Assembly: GCF_023278565.1 (NCBI RefSeq)
Contig: NC_064678.1
Span: 6,386,001 to 6,450,000 of the forward strand
Length of the DNA stretch: 64,000 nucleotides
Source: Colletotrichum lupini
Lineage: Eukaryota; Ascomycota; Sordariomycetes; Glomerellales; Glomerellaceae
Reading direction: 5' to 3'
Shown in pieces: positions 1-10,855 of the stretch. A program made the position numbers and the translations under genes. A model generated the notes under the pieces. It did no database searches, was not told the DNA's origin, and saw only the letters and a list, made by a program, of their open reading frames with translations. Within the stretch, counting starts at the first letter, position 1. Every line of letters starts with the position of its first letter.

Positions 1-1160
1 TTATTATAAGTCGGCGCAGTAGGGAGTTAATTAAACTCTAAATCTTCTTTAATAATATAGCCTCTTATACTACCCTTAATTACTATTTAAACTCTTTTAT
101 ATTTAACTTATTCTTCCTTAAAATAAATATTTTCAAGTATAGTTTACGTAAGTTAAACTTTATTATATACTAGTAATACTTAATTAGGTTAAGGTTTAGT
201 AAATATAGGGGCTATTTAAAGTAGGAAATCCTATAGGCTATAAGCTACTCTATTATCCGCTTTATAATATAAATAGAGGTATTATCTTATATAAAATAAC
301 GTATATCGTTTATATATAGTAAATACCCTTTTTCTAAGTAATCTATATAGCTATTTATATTATACCCTTATTATTAAAAGCGGTTATTATAAATAAAGAA
401 GACTAATTTAGAGTAACTATTCTTTTATATTATTACTTATATTATAATAAATATATTCGCCTTAACGTAACTAATAAGGTTAATAAATCTCTTTTTTTAG
501 CAGTCTTTTAGTAACCTAAAGACCTATTTAGTTAGAGTAGAAGTATTATTTTAATAAGACGACTTATTAGAGAACTAGTACTAAAATTATTAAGAATTAA
601 TAAATAAATCTCTATATAAGGTCTTCGTACTAAACTATATATTATTATTAATTTTTCTAAGTTTTAGATCTAGTTTTTTATAAATTCGAGCCTTTTAGTT
701 ACTATTTTTAGTATTATAAAGGGTCTCTTTATAGCTCTTTATTTACAGTAGCTTACTTTTTTAAGAATACGCTTAATAATATTAAAGCTAGCCTAGCCTT
801 ATTACTTAGTAACTAGCTCGAAATACGGCTATTAATAGTTAATTTAAGTAAATCTAATTATAAAGCGTTTTTCTTTATTAAAAAGATTCTTTAGCCTTTT
901 TTCCTAGGGTAGGGACTTAAAGTTATTACCTAAATTAAAGCGATAGACTATTTTTTATATAATTAAATATAATAAGTTAAAAAGTACTATAACCTCGTAA
1001 TAGCTCTTTTTAATTATAATAAGTATAATAATCGTTACTTATTAGACTTTTATAAGTTCATAATTAGCCTTATAGCTTCTTATTATTTAAGAGTAAAAAG
1101 CTTATAAATTAGTCTCTATTTACTAAAGATATAGGATATAAAAAGGAAAAGTAATGTTAA
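1..1160. repeat. AT-rich block resembling a RIP-degraded transposable element
   Basis: This stretch is very rich in A+T and in TpA steps, carries stop codons in every frame, and switches abruptly to balanced composition near position 1160. That pattern is what repeat-induced point mutation (C to T on repeated DNA) leaves in Pezizomycotina. No open frame survives and I cannot assign an element family. The block runs off the left edge of the window, so its true length is unknown. An AT isochore of non-transposon origin is an alternative. Confidence 0.75.
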
Positions 1161-1164
1161 GGAG

Positions 1165-1219
1165 AAAACGCGTCGGCACGCGTTTTAGTGGGGTGTACAC
1201 GAACTTTTGACACCCCACT
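1165..1219. repeat. Two adjacent perfect inverted repeats at the composition boundary
   Basis: The first hairpin has 9-bp arms (AAAACGCGT at 1165-1173, ACGCGTTTT at 1178-1186) around a 4-base loop. The second starts on the next base, with 10-bp arms (AGTGGGGTGT at 1187-1196, ACACCCCACT at 1210-1219) around 13 bases. They sit exactly where the AT-rich block stops and about 130 bp before the start codon of the flavin monooxygenase. They could mark a transposon end, a MITE remnant or promoter structure. Which of these applies is unknown. Confidence 0.7.
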
Positions 1220-1347
1220 GTACTTCCTACGAACGCGAAACCAGATAAGTTGAATACATCCGTTGCCCCAGGCATTTGAAGTTATCATCTCGATCCACGT
1301 TGCTTCTCCGGCGATCTTCGTGTGTTCGTGCCAAACCCCCACTAAGG

Positions 1348-3023
1348 ATGGAATCTCAGAGCAAGCGCGTCGCCGTCGTCGGCGCAGGTAAGAGAAACTC
1401 CGAAGTAGCCCCTTCATGAATATGACAAGGACGCTAACGACGCCCAGGACCTAGCGGTCTTGTCGCCATCAAAGAATGCCTTGCAGCGGGCCTGGAGGTG
1501 CTGTGCTTCGAGCGCGCGCCCGCGCTCGGCGGGCTCTGGCTTTACAACCCGGATCCGAGTGCAGAGACGAGCTCCGGCATGTACCCCGGTGTCATGCTCA
1601 ACTCCTGCCGGTTGACCACGGGCTACAGTGATTTCCCGATTGATCCGGCGCGGTACCCGATCTACTACTCCCACAAGCTCCATCTGCGGTACTTGAATGA
1701 GTACGCTGCGCATTTTGCCCTTGAGAAGCACATCCGTTACGAGACGACAGTCGTGGGATGCGAGCCTCGCAAGGAGGGCGGCTGGGAGGTGAGGGTCCGT
1801 AGGGGAAGCGAGAAGGATGGCAACGGGGAAGAAGTGCTCGCATTTGATGCTCTGATTTGCGGAACTGGCATTATCAGCAAGCCCTTCGTCCCCGAATACA
1901 AGGGAAGAGAGTCCTTTAAGGGTGAAGTGCTACATAGTCGTTCCTATCGCAAGCCTAGCGCCTACGAGGGCAAGAAGGTCATCCTCGTCGGTCTTGGGTC
2001 CTCGGCCATTGACGTTGCGTGTGAAGTTGGCCCGCTGGCAAAAGAGCTCACAATTGTCAACCGTCGAGGCGCTTGGGTTCTGCCTCGATTCGTCCTGGGT
2101 AAACCCACAGAGGCGTGGGACAGTACGTCTTTCCCGTTGCATGCCAAACCCTTGATTGGATCCTCTGCTGACCCAGTATCACAGGCCGTAGCAGCCAGAT
2201 CTGGCTTCCCGCAAGCGTCCAGGAGTGGCTCTTTGAGAAGATACTCAACCATGCCCAAGGCAAGATGCCACCGGAGCTTCAGCCAGATCACGGCCTCATG
2301 GCACAGAACGCCACCCTCCGAAGCGACTTCGTTGAAAAGCTACAGACCGGTATTTTCTCCCTTCGTCGCACCACAATCGCCTCCTTCACCGAGACTGGTG
2401 TTATCCTGGAGAATGGCGATTCCCTCGACGCTGACGTAGTTATTCTTGCCACCGGATACCACATCGTCGACCAGCCATATCTCCCACCAGGCGCGCTGGC
2501 CAGCAAGGAGGCGCCAGCCCCGCACGTTGACTTATACAAGTCCATCGTACCGCCCACTTGGAAAGACCTCTATGTCATGGGCCAGACCGAGCAAGCCGGA
2601 CCTGTGACGCCCGTCTCCGAGGCGCAGGCACGGTACATTGCCGCCGTCATCAAGGGAAGCGTAAAGTTGCCCGGTGAGGAGGAGATGATGAGGGAGATCC
2701 GCACGATGAGGGGTTGGCGGAAGAAGCACATGATCGACTCGGACAGGCACGCTCTAAATGTGGAGTTTGTGAAGTATATGGATGGTTTGCTGGCACCGTT
2801 AGGCGCGGCACCGACTTTTGGAAAGCTGTTTGGACGCATCTTCACCAGCGGAAGGCCATTGCGGGCCTGGAGTATTCTTTCGGCTGTTTACTTTGGCATC
2901 CCGGCCCCCGCGCAGTGGAGATTATTTGGTGAAGGAAGTACACCTGTGTTGGCTGAGGAGACGCTGCTCAGGACTGACGTGGATGCAAGTCAACTGAGCG
3001 AAGGAGAGAAGTCTTTCTTTTGA
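1348..3023 (+). CDS. Flavin-containing monooxygenase (FMO family)
   Basis: Three exons (1348-1387, 1448-2122, 2185-3023) give 517 residues. The first intron (60 bp) splits the Gly codon inside the FAD-binding GAGPSG loop (residues 12-17), which fixes the start at 1348. The second donor is GTACGT and the acceptor is CACAG. The FMO fingerprint FxGxxxHxxxY is present as FKGEVLHSRSY (about 170-180), followed by an NADPH-binding GLGSSA (195-200) and a later ATGY motif. The family uses FAD, NADPH and O2 to oxygenate soft nucleophiles or ketones, so N- or S-oxygenation or Baeyer-Villiger chemistry are possible; the substrate is unknown. There is no signal peptide. The gene starts about 130 bp from a RIP-like block, so its promoter may be exposed to heterochromatin. 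Several downstream neighbours are also oxidoreductive or specialised-metabolism enzymes. Confidence 0.9.
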
Positions 3024-3997
3024 GAAGTTTTCTATCTTAGTTTCAGTACCTATTAGATCATACAATGGCCAAGATTTCAATGGAATACTCCACGAATGAA
3101 TGAGGATTTATTAGTTGTGCGGCACCTCAAGCGATGGTCCAGCGTAAGGTATCTGACCATATCTCACTGTGCAATATCCACATTTTCAATCTCCTTTCGA
3201 GTCTAGTCCCACAGCTTAAGTGCGAGGTTATTTTCCTTCGCGAAAGCACTGCCATTGCCACCGACGCCCACGGGCTCGTAGTACTCGCCATTCTCAACTC
3301 AGACATGACTGAATGACAAGCATCTCAAATGCTTGAGACACGTTGGGACTTGTCGCACTCGCTAGGCAACATCGTCGTAGCCGCTGAGCCCTGACCAAAA
3401 GTTGATCTAGATGATTCCGAGCTTCAATCAGTGACCGGAAAGAGTCGGAGAGCTGTCCCAAGGGACGCAGTCCGTCGGTCTGCCTTTCCTGGCTAAATGG
3501 ACCTCTTAATGATCCTGCTTGATAGTAGAGTTGTGAGAGTGTGTCAACAGAGCATTCGATTACAGGATCTAACGCCTTGTTGCAGCGAGTATTGCCGGTG
3601 TTATCTCTCGATTTCAGGCCAGGTATGATGTGACTGATTAACTTCAAGCCGTGGTTTAGATGAGAATGGCCTGCCTTGAATCTCTTACGCATATACTCTA
3701 GGCATATGTAGAGAATGCAAGAAACATTCCACGTGCTCCTTCAGCAACATCGATACGTAGCACGGCTAACATCAGTGATTGGTTGTGTCTGCGGGTTATT
3801 CGATGCGTGCTCTAGGTAAGTCATGAGCAACGTGTTGCCATCTCAAGTCTTGGAGAGGGGCCCAGGATTAGCCCGTGGTTCCCGAGGGATGAGTCAAGTG
3901 ATTAAGATTAATTCTAGCTATCACTCAGGTTTTTGCTCGAAAGTCACTCTAGTCATCTTCGCAAGACTGCTGTCCAATAGTTCATCCGGCACTTCCA
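3024..3997. other. Spacer between convergent genes
   Basis: About 970 bp between the ends of the FMO and alpha-galactosidase genes. A minus-strand frame at 3294-3692 (132 codons) faintly resembles the tail of a fungal transcription-factor regulatory domain, but it has no DNA-binding part and no recognisable motif. I do not call it a gene. Confidence 0.4.
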
Positions 3998-6349
3998 TCA
4001 TACCTTCGAAATCAGCACAACACGGCTGTCGTAGTCACCATCAAAGGCGTACTGCACACCCGTACTCATCAGCGTAGCACCAGAATAAGTGCCGTTGTTA
4101 TCCAGAGAGTACTTGGCCGTCGGGTCCAGTCCTTGAAGTTTAAGCCGCGGTAGGGCGTGGTTGTATAGCGCGCGCACCTGGAAGTAGAACAGCACGCCTT
4201 GTGACCCGTCCTCCGAGATGACCATGGCAGCCGGCCAGTTGGACTCCTCTGGCAGACTGAGACGCCACAGATCACCTCCAATTACAATGGGGTTGACCAT
4301 CTCGCCCAAGGCCAATAGCTCGGGGATCTGCACCTTATCCTCAGCGGAGATCACGGCTGGGTTCAGCTCGAGGCCAAAGGATCCGCCCATCATGGCGACA
4401 TGAGCACGGAACTTGATTGGAATCGTGCGGCCAGTGAGATGGTTGGGCACCGCGGAGACGTGGGCACCCATGGCAGAGAGGGGGTACGCCAGGGAAGTTC
4501 CAAACTGAATGGAGATGCGGTCCAGGGCGTCGGTGTTGTCAGATGTCCAGATTTGAGGGAAGTAGTGAAGGACGCCAGGGTCGAAGCGACCGCCTCCGGA
4601 TGCGCAGCCTTCCCAGAGCACATCTGGGAATCGCGAGGTGAGGACCTCAAAGACGTGGTAGATGCCCAACATGTATGAGTGGCCGATGCCTGGGACGGGG
4701 GTCTCGTGGAAGCCTCTGTTGTTGTCCCACTTGACGTAAGAGATGGGGGCGCTGGAGAGGATTTTGGAGACGGAGTCAATGATGAACTCCTGCACCTCTG
4801 GGAGCGCCACGTTAAGCACAAGCTGGTTCCTCCTGATTGTTCGAGGGTAGTTGCCGGCATGGAGAGCCCAGTCAGGGTGCTCATGGTAAAGAGTAGAGTT
4901 GGGGTTTACCATCTCTGGCTCAAACCAGAGGCCGAACTGAAGCTTATCTGTCGTGTTCGTGACCTCAAGGTTGGTGACCTTATTGACGAGAGCTGGGAGG
5001 CCATCGGGGAAACGCTGCGCGTTGACTTCCCAGTCTCCTAAACCGGCTGTGTCGTTCAGTCGGGGGTACTCTTGACCAAACCATCCATCGTCCAGAACAA
5101 AGAGCTTAACACCGAGTTGCGCCGCTTCTTGTGCCAGATCGTAAACGGTGCTCTCATTGTAGTCAAAGTAGAGACCCTCCCAGCTGTTGAGCAATGCTGG
5201 ACGAGTCTGGTCGACGAATTGGCCTCTCATGAGGTGGTTGCGGTAGAGCCGGTGGAACTTCCGGGATACGCCACCGACACCAGCATCCGAGTATACAGCG
5301 ACAACCTCAGGAGTAGTGATGGTCTCTCCCGGGCCAAGAGGCCACGAGAGCTGGTAAGGATTGAAACCGAGCATGGCACGGGTAAACCCTTGGGATCCTT
5401 TCTCCACGTCAACGGAGAACGAGCCTGTGTAGACAAGAGAGAATCCCCATGCCTCGCCTTGGGACTCGGTAGTGTCTGGAGAGACGAGGGCCAAGAATGG
5501 GTTGTGAAGATGGGATGAGTACCCAGTTGTGCTTCCGAAGCTATGGGGGATTCAGGTCAGTCAATGGTCCTTCACGGGCACAGTAGCGGCCGTTCTTCAC
5601 TCACCCCTGCGTGCCGTAGCCAACCTTCCTCCGAACTCTCATGGCTTCGCGAGCCCAGTCGCCTCTCAATTCGATCATCTCAAGGTCCTCGAATGGCAAG
5701 TCAACGCTGAGACTTGCGGCCTTGGCGATGGTGATGTTGCCCTCCCCCTCGTTGGTGATGTTGACGCTTCGGACAATGGCATCATACTTGGGGAAGATTG
5801 AGTACGAAAGATCGACGGCAATGGAGCTGTAGTTGTCGTACAGAGAAACAACCAGAGTAGAGACCTCATCGTCGGTTCCAAATGTCGCCGGAAGACCCGG
5901 CAAGCCAGGCTTTCCTGCCGTGACTCTGTGGGATCGATATTGGAGATCGCTGACCGTGTATCCCTCAGACTGGTGAATTTGTACTGCGGGGACACGGAAG
6001 TCTCCACGTCCAAGGTCGGGGTACTCTCGTCTAACCCGGCCGATCATGTCAACCCAGCCATTGATTTCCGGGGCGAGCATTTCCATGCTCTCCGTAGCCG
6101 ACCCTCCAAAGTGGTCAGACAATAGGTCACCAGTCAACTCATCCACATGAAAGCGGTATGAGGAATGGTCGCCATTGAGGGCAAAAGACTTGCCATCAAC
6201 GACAATGCCTTTGTAATGTTAATCTCGCGAATGGTGACTCCTAGCATGGCATCTTTCATACCTGCGGCTGAGCCATTTTGTGCCAACACGCGACCAGTGA
6301 AGACTGATGCGGAGGCAGCAACGGCTAGACGTCTCAACGAGAAGCCCAT
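3998..6349 (-). CDS. Secreted alpha-galactosidase, glycoside hydrolase family 36 (AglC type)
   Basis: Three exons on the minus strand (6349-6262, 6208-5605, 5540-3998) give 744 residues, the usual size for eukaryotic-type GH36 enzymes. Introns of 53 and 64 bp have GT-AG ends and keep the frame. Residues 1-24 form a signal peptide ending near VLAQ. The (beta/alpha)8 catalytic domain has [10 protein letters not shown] (about residue 380), the nucleophile Asp in KWDNNR (about Asp503) and the acid/base Asp in TSDNTDA (about Asp565), within a CASGGGRFD context typical of GH36. It should remove terminal alpha-1,6-galactose from raffinose-family sugars and galactomannan outside the cell. A TATA box lies 118 bp upstream and a paired CreA-like site about 315 bp upstream, which fits carbon-catabolite control. 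The last residues run to a stop at 3998 with no sign of truncation. Confidence 0.95.
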
Positions 6350-6466
6350 CGTTCCGTATGAGGATGAGGACCAAGGACGAAGGGAGTTGTGAGGAGCTTG
6401 ATGCCGGAGCAGGATGGTTATCAAGCCTTCTACGGCGATCAAGAGTTTCGCGGTGAGAACACCCGA

Positions 6467-6474
6467 TATTTATA
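6467..6474 (-). promoter_or_regulatory. TATA box of the alpha-galactosidase gene
   Basis: TATAAATA read on the minus strand, 118 bp before the start codon at 6349. Spacing suits a fungal core promoter. Confidence 0.5.
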
Positions 6475-7239
6475 CAGTCTTCCTTTCACCTTGCATATGC
6501 AGCCTCTCCGGGTTCGCCGGTCATCTTCGCGATGCGCCGGCTCACCCAGCAGGTCACGAACCTTAGCTTCGTCAGAATTATCGGCCGTTCCCCAGAGATC
6601 AGCGAGGAGAAAATCCACCGCTAGTCCAATAACCATAAGCCAACAGGGAAGTGATCAACATGCGGGGTAGTTCCCCACGAGTTTTCCGCCTGTTTTCCGC
6701 CGCTTAATTGCACCGTCAGAGAGAGTGGGTGTAACGTCCTGCACGACAAAAACGACTTTTCCAACCCGGCTGTTCTAGCAGCGAACATGATCCGATTGCA
6801 ACCTAAAAACTTCGGAGATGAGGGGTAGCTTGCTCTTGGCATCAAACAAAGCAAGAGAGAGAAACATTCTGGGGGTTGGGGAAATTTGGGTGGGACGTAG
6901 CACCCGGGGAAAACCTTGGTTGGTTGTGGCGTGAAAGCTAATGATGACATACATCCTGCATAAGGTATTTTGATGTAAATGGCTCAACACACGCTTGGGA
7001 TGAAAATCGTCCGTGAATTACACTAATTGGCTGAGATGGAAAGGAGAAGAGCTGTATGTTTACTACGGAGTCTAGTTGTGTTGTGGAAAAATGACACATG
7101 AACGAATCTATCTGATTTACAAGGGCTGCTTCGAGGCAAGCACCCAAGGCCCTTGATTGGGTCTCGGTATGGTAGTTTGCATCCACCAGGAAAGTTTTGT
7201 TAGGAGCCATGTTTGACTCTGCCCTCAACCAACATGTCT
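6475..7239. other. Upstream region of the alpha-galactosidase gene
   Basis: No gene seen. The part nearest the alpha-galactosidase holds CreA-like sites at 6662-6678 and 6903-6908. The far part is the 3' flank of the FAD monooxygenase gene. Confidence 0.5.
6662..6678. promoter_or_regulatory. Paired, divergent CreA-like sites
   Basis: GCGGGG at 6662-6667 and CCCCAC (GTGGGG on the other strand) at 6673-6678 both match SYGGRG, the binding consensus of the carbon catabolite repressor CreA. Paired sites are the functional form in Aspergillus and Trichoderma. A further single match, CCGGGG, is at 6903-6908. Function here is inferred from position upstream of a sugar-releasing hydrolase. Confidence 0.4.
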
Positions 7240-9843
7240 CTACTGGCTCAGACCTGCGACAATACCCTCTCGATACGCAGTAATACCTGCGAGCGTTGCC
7301 GCGGGACCAACAACGGCCGATCCCAGAATCACTGCTGCGGCCTGAGTCAAGGCTTTCTTCGTGTTGATGTATCCGCAAAGTCGCAAACTCCACGGCGCCG
7401 TGCCGAGGGCAAGCAGCAGCGAACAGAACGTGAAGATCAGAATATCCAGCTTCGACAGACCCAGAGCCATCAAGGCCGCGTTCTCACCACCAAACAAGCT
7501 GTACTTCAAACCGAAGAGAGCAACATTGGTGAGATGGATGACTGCGGAGATTGCCAGAGTCGTGTAGTAGACAAGGCCAAGAACCGGGAGATCTGCCTTG
7601 GCGAACATGTTTTGGTACTTTTCTCTCGTGCTCTGTAACTTGGTCTCTTCGTTCTCAGGTTGCTGAGATCCAGATTGTAGTCCAAACACAGAGAGACTCC
7701 TAGCCAACAAGAAGCACAGTATTGGCGCATTGCGCCAGACGTTGATTGAGTTTGCGTCCTGGCGATACAGCGCGACGGCTGCGGGTAGGAGATATCCCGC
7801 GGCCGTGATGGGCAACACCCTCTTGGCGTTCTCGAGGGGAACGTGTCTGCCGACAATGGTGTTGCAAGACCAATGAGCAAAGACACAAGAAATTGGGGCA
7901 AAACCACCTGGGCCGAGCGTGTTGTTGAAGATGGTAAAGATTACGATTCTGGGGTGCAGTGCCTCCGCGTTAGTCTGCTCTTGGGGGAGTCTGCCCGAAT
8001 ACATCGGCTGTGATAGCTGGGGATCAACTTACAAGGTCACAGATGTCAGCTGGTTTCCCACGCGGTTCAAGTCAGCCAAGGCGAGAGCAATGAGCGCCGC
8101 AGTGTTGGTCATGAACTCGATAGCCGGCAGCATCGACGCATCTCCATGGTTGGAAGAGCACAGGACGTCGACCAGCGTCTCCAGGCTCCTAGGCAGACGC
8201 AACACCCCTGCCGCGACGGCACAGAGTATACACATGAATGCGACAGAGAAGAGCTTGTTCAGACTGCCCAAGCCCTTGAGTGGCTTCGCTGGCAACTCAT
8301 CCTCGAACAACACCGCTCTAGGACGATGAGGCACTTCTAGTCTCTCCAGCTTCGTTGCGGGGGCGCAGAACTCGACGCCTCGGTAGACGACTCCGAAGGA
8401 GCCCAGCAAAGGCATTAAGTAACGCGCAATCATCTTACCCATTCTGGTTCGTAGCGTGAAGGCGTCCTGGAGCCAGTAGCCTTGCTTGACAATGTGTTGA
8501 GCACGTTCCTATCCAAATGAACGGCCAAGATCAGCCTCCGAGTTCGCCGCGAGACCTCAAGTCTTCATTGAGTATGACTTGTCACTTACAAAGCGCTTTT
8601 CTTGCACCTCAGCAAAGATGCTCTCCAACTGCTTCTCACTAAGACCACCGGGGGTCTGGTCAAGATTACGCAACAAGGCGTTGACCAGATGTGCAGCTGA
8701 TTCGATTGCTCCATTACCGCCTTGACCCGTCACGGGATCGACCTATTCGATAACGTCAATCAGCAATTGTCCTGTTGACGCACTTTCCCTCAGTAGCATT
8801 CACGCGTTGGGTACCGACCTTGTGTGCAGAATCTCCGATGGTGATGGCCCTCTTGTAGTGCCACTTCTCAAAGACATAGGTTTGAAGCGGCGCCAGCGTC
8901 GTAGCAATACGTTTCTCGTAAAGGTCACCAAGTGTCATGTTTTCCGGAATCTGGTCGTCCCAGTGCTTCTTGATAATACGCTCCTCGTCGGCCTTGGTAT
9001 ACCTGGGGAAGGAGATCAATTCCAGTCTTTTAGACTTGCAAGTGGTAACATACCTCGGGATATCTCTACCATAGAGGGTCTTCAACTCCATGAACAAAAA
9101 CCAGTACACGCGGTCTCCCGGCGCAGCCATTACAAAGTAGCTATGACCAGGCGACATCGTGTTGTGCTGACTGGCTCCGGGGTATGCCTTGGGCCTGTGA
9201 GAGATGCCAAAGACACACAAAGTGGAGGCGGGGACCTTGGATTCCTCATCCAGAGGGAAGTATCCGGTCGGCGCTTGTCGCCACATCTCCTTCCTTACCG
9301 TGCTGTGGATTCCATCAGCTCCGACGACAATGTCCCCGCTGAAGACCTTGTTGTCTTTGGTGGTGACAAGAGCACCAGATTCGGTAAATTCCACGGATAC
9401 AACTCGTTGAGAAGTGAGCACTCTATCCTTGTGTTTCAAGTTCTCATACAGAACTTGAATAAGCATCTGCCTGTCGATGAAGATCATTGGATATCCTAAC
9501 CTGTTCTATTGTCAGTTGTGATTCGCAAAACTCCACAAGCCACTTACATTTTCTCCCACATGTCCATCAAATCATGTTGGTAGCTGAAGATTTCACCATT
9601 CTCTCGCCTGAGGTAGGCGTGTTGGTATACTTGGTCCTCAGCTTTAGCCCGGTACGCTTCGTAACAACCGAGCTGATCGAGAATCCGCAAGCCATTGGGC
9701 AATAGTCCAATACTGGCTCCAACCTGGGGGGCAATCTCAGGATAGGCTTCGAGAACAACATAGTCAATGTTGAACTTCTCGAGCATGTTGGCGAGCGCCA
9801 AGCCAGCGACGCTACCGCCGACAATGACGATCTTGAAGGTCAT
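7240..9843 (-). CDS. FAD-dependent monooxygenase fused to a C-terminal multi-pass membrane region
   Basis: Five exons on the minus strand (9843-9548, 9500-8819, 8742-8590, 8508-8033, 7990-7240) give 785 residues. The N-terminal 370 residues are a class A flavoprotein monooxygenase: dinucleotide-binding VGGSVAG near residue 9, a [10 protein letters not shown] (DG) motif, and GDSAHK followed by [10 protein letters not shown] around 321-338. This resembles the PaxM-like epoxidases of fungal meroterpenoid and indole-diterpene pathways. The remaining ~380 residues hold about six to eight hydrophobic segments, far more than the one or two in typical relatives. The start at 9843 places the FAD loop at the usual distance; an in-frame ATG at 9933 is less likely. 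Intron 2 uses a weak GTCGGT donor and intron 4 is only 42 bp, though both keep the frame. Substrate unknown; the protein probably acts in the ER membrane. It lies head-to-tail with the PLP enzyme upstream. Confidence 0.85.
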
Positions 9844-10855
9844 GGTTAAGCGCGTAAGGCTTAGCGTAAGACTTGGTCTTGATGGTATCGGAAGATCAAA
9901 AGTTGTTGTATCAGAAGACGGCAGACTCTCCATGTGATACTCCGTAATGCGACCAAGAGGTCGCGAGTCGAATCTTATTGCCGCAAACGGACACTTAACG
10001 ACCCCACGGTCCGGACGGGGAGTTGTTCATCTCCGTCCACCAGACCCGCCCTGCCGCCCCGGGATCATCACGACCTTGTCAAAACCCACCGGGGCTGGGG
10101 AATGATTGGTGTTGATCGTGTCATGTATGTAGACCTCCCACCGGCTCTACCACGGAGTGCTCTCTAGATCCATCTCACTAGTCATGCCTAGAGGTCCACA
10201 GGATCCAATATCACTGAAACCTGTAGCCATCCCCAGGGCACGAACCCATAATGATTCCCCAACAACCTGTACCGTCGATGGGGATCGTTTGCCAAGAAAG
10301 TTTTCCCAGAGGTGACCATACCCCGTCATCAGGTTTCAACGATGCTCCGATCTAGAGATCGTTTCATTCGGCTGCCACGATCTCGGAATTGGCCCTTGAA
10401 GTGCTCGGTCTCGCATACAATGCAGTGGCAATGATTGACTTAATGGTTTATTCCGGCTGTCCAGGCGCAAGAGATCAACCTTAACAAGACTTAGCTTCAA
10501 GGAAATCACACGATGCGGTACAATAATAGAAACCATGAGGTATTTGACACTAGACGGTTGGAGGTAGCACGCTACTTCACTTCTGGGAAACATGGACTGG
10601 CATGACCAAAGAAGGTCTCTGTCGGTCCGGCCCGGCTTAGGTTGGGCCAATGTCAGCTAAGAACTGCTAGGTACCCATGCACCCATGTCAGCCGATTCCG
10701 GCTAGATGTCTTGAGTAACGGTGAGGAAGAAAATAGCTGAAGGAACCAGGTGCAGTTGTTTCAGTGACAGTTGTTTCGTTGCATTACCTCACTTTTACGC
10801 CATTCTACCTCACAAAACCTGTAACGATAGGGGCGATTTGAATGATAATGGTAAT
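9844..10855. other. Spacer with no recognisable gene
   Basis: About 1 kb between the FAD monooxygenase start and the end of the PLP enzyme gene. Only short, unsupported frames are present. It must hold the FAD monooxygenase promoter, but I see no clear TATA box. Confidence 0.4.

Noticed and set aside
3294..3692. 132-codon minus-strand frame faintly like a transcription-factor tail
   Set aside because: No DNA-binding domain nearby and the resemblance is too weak to name.
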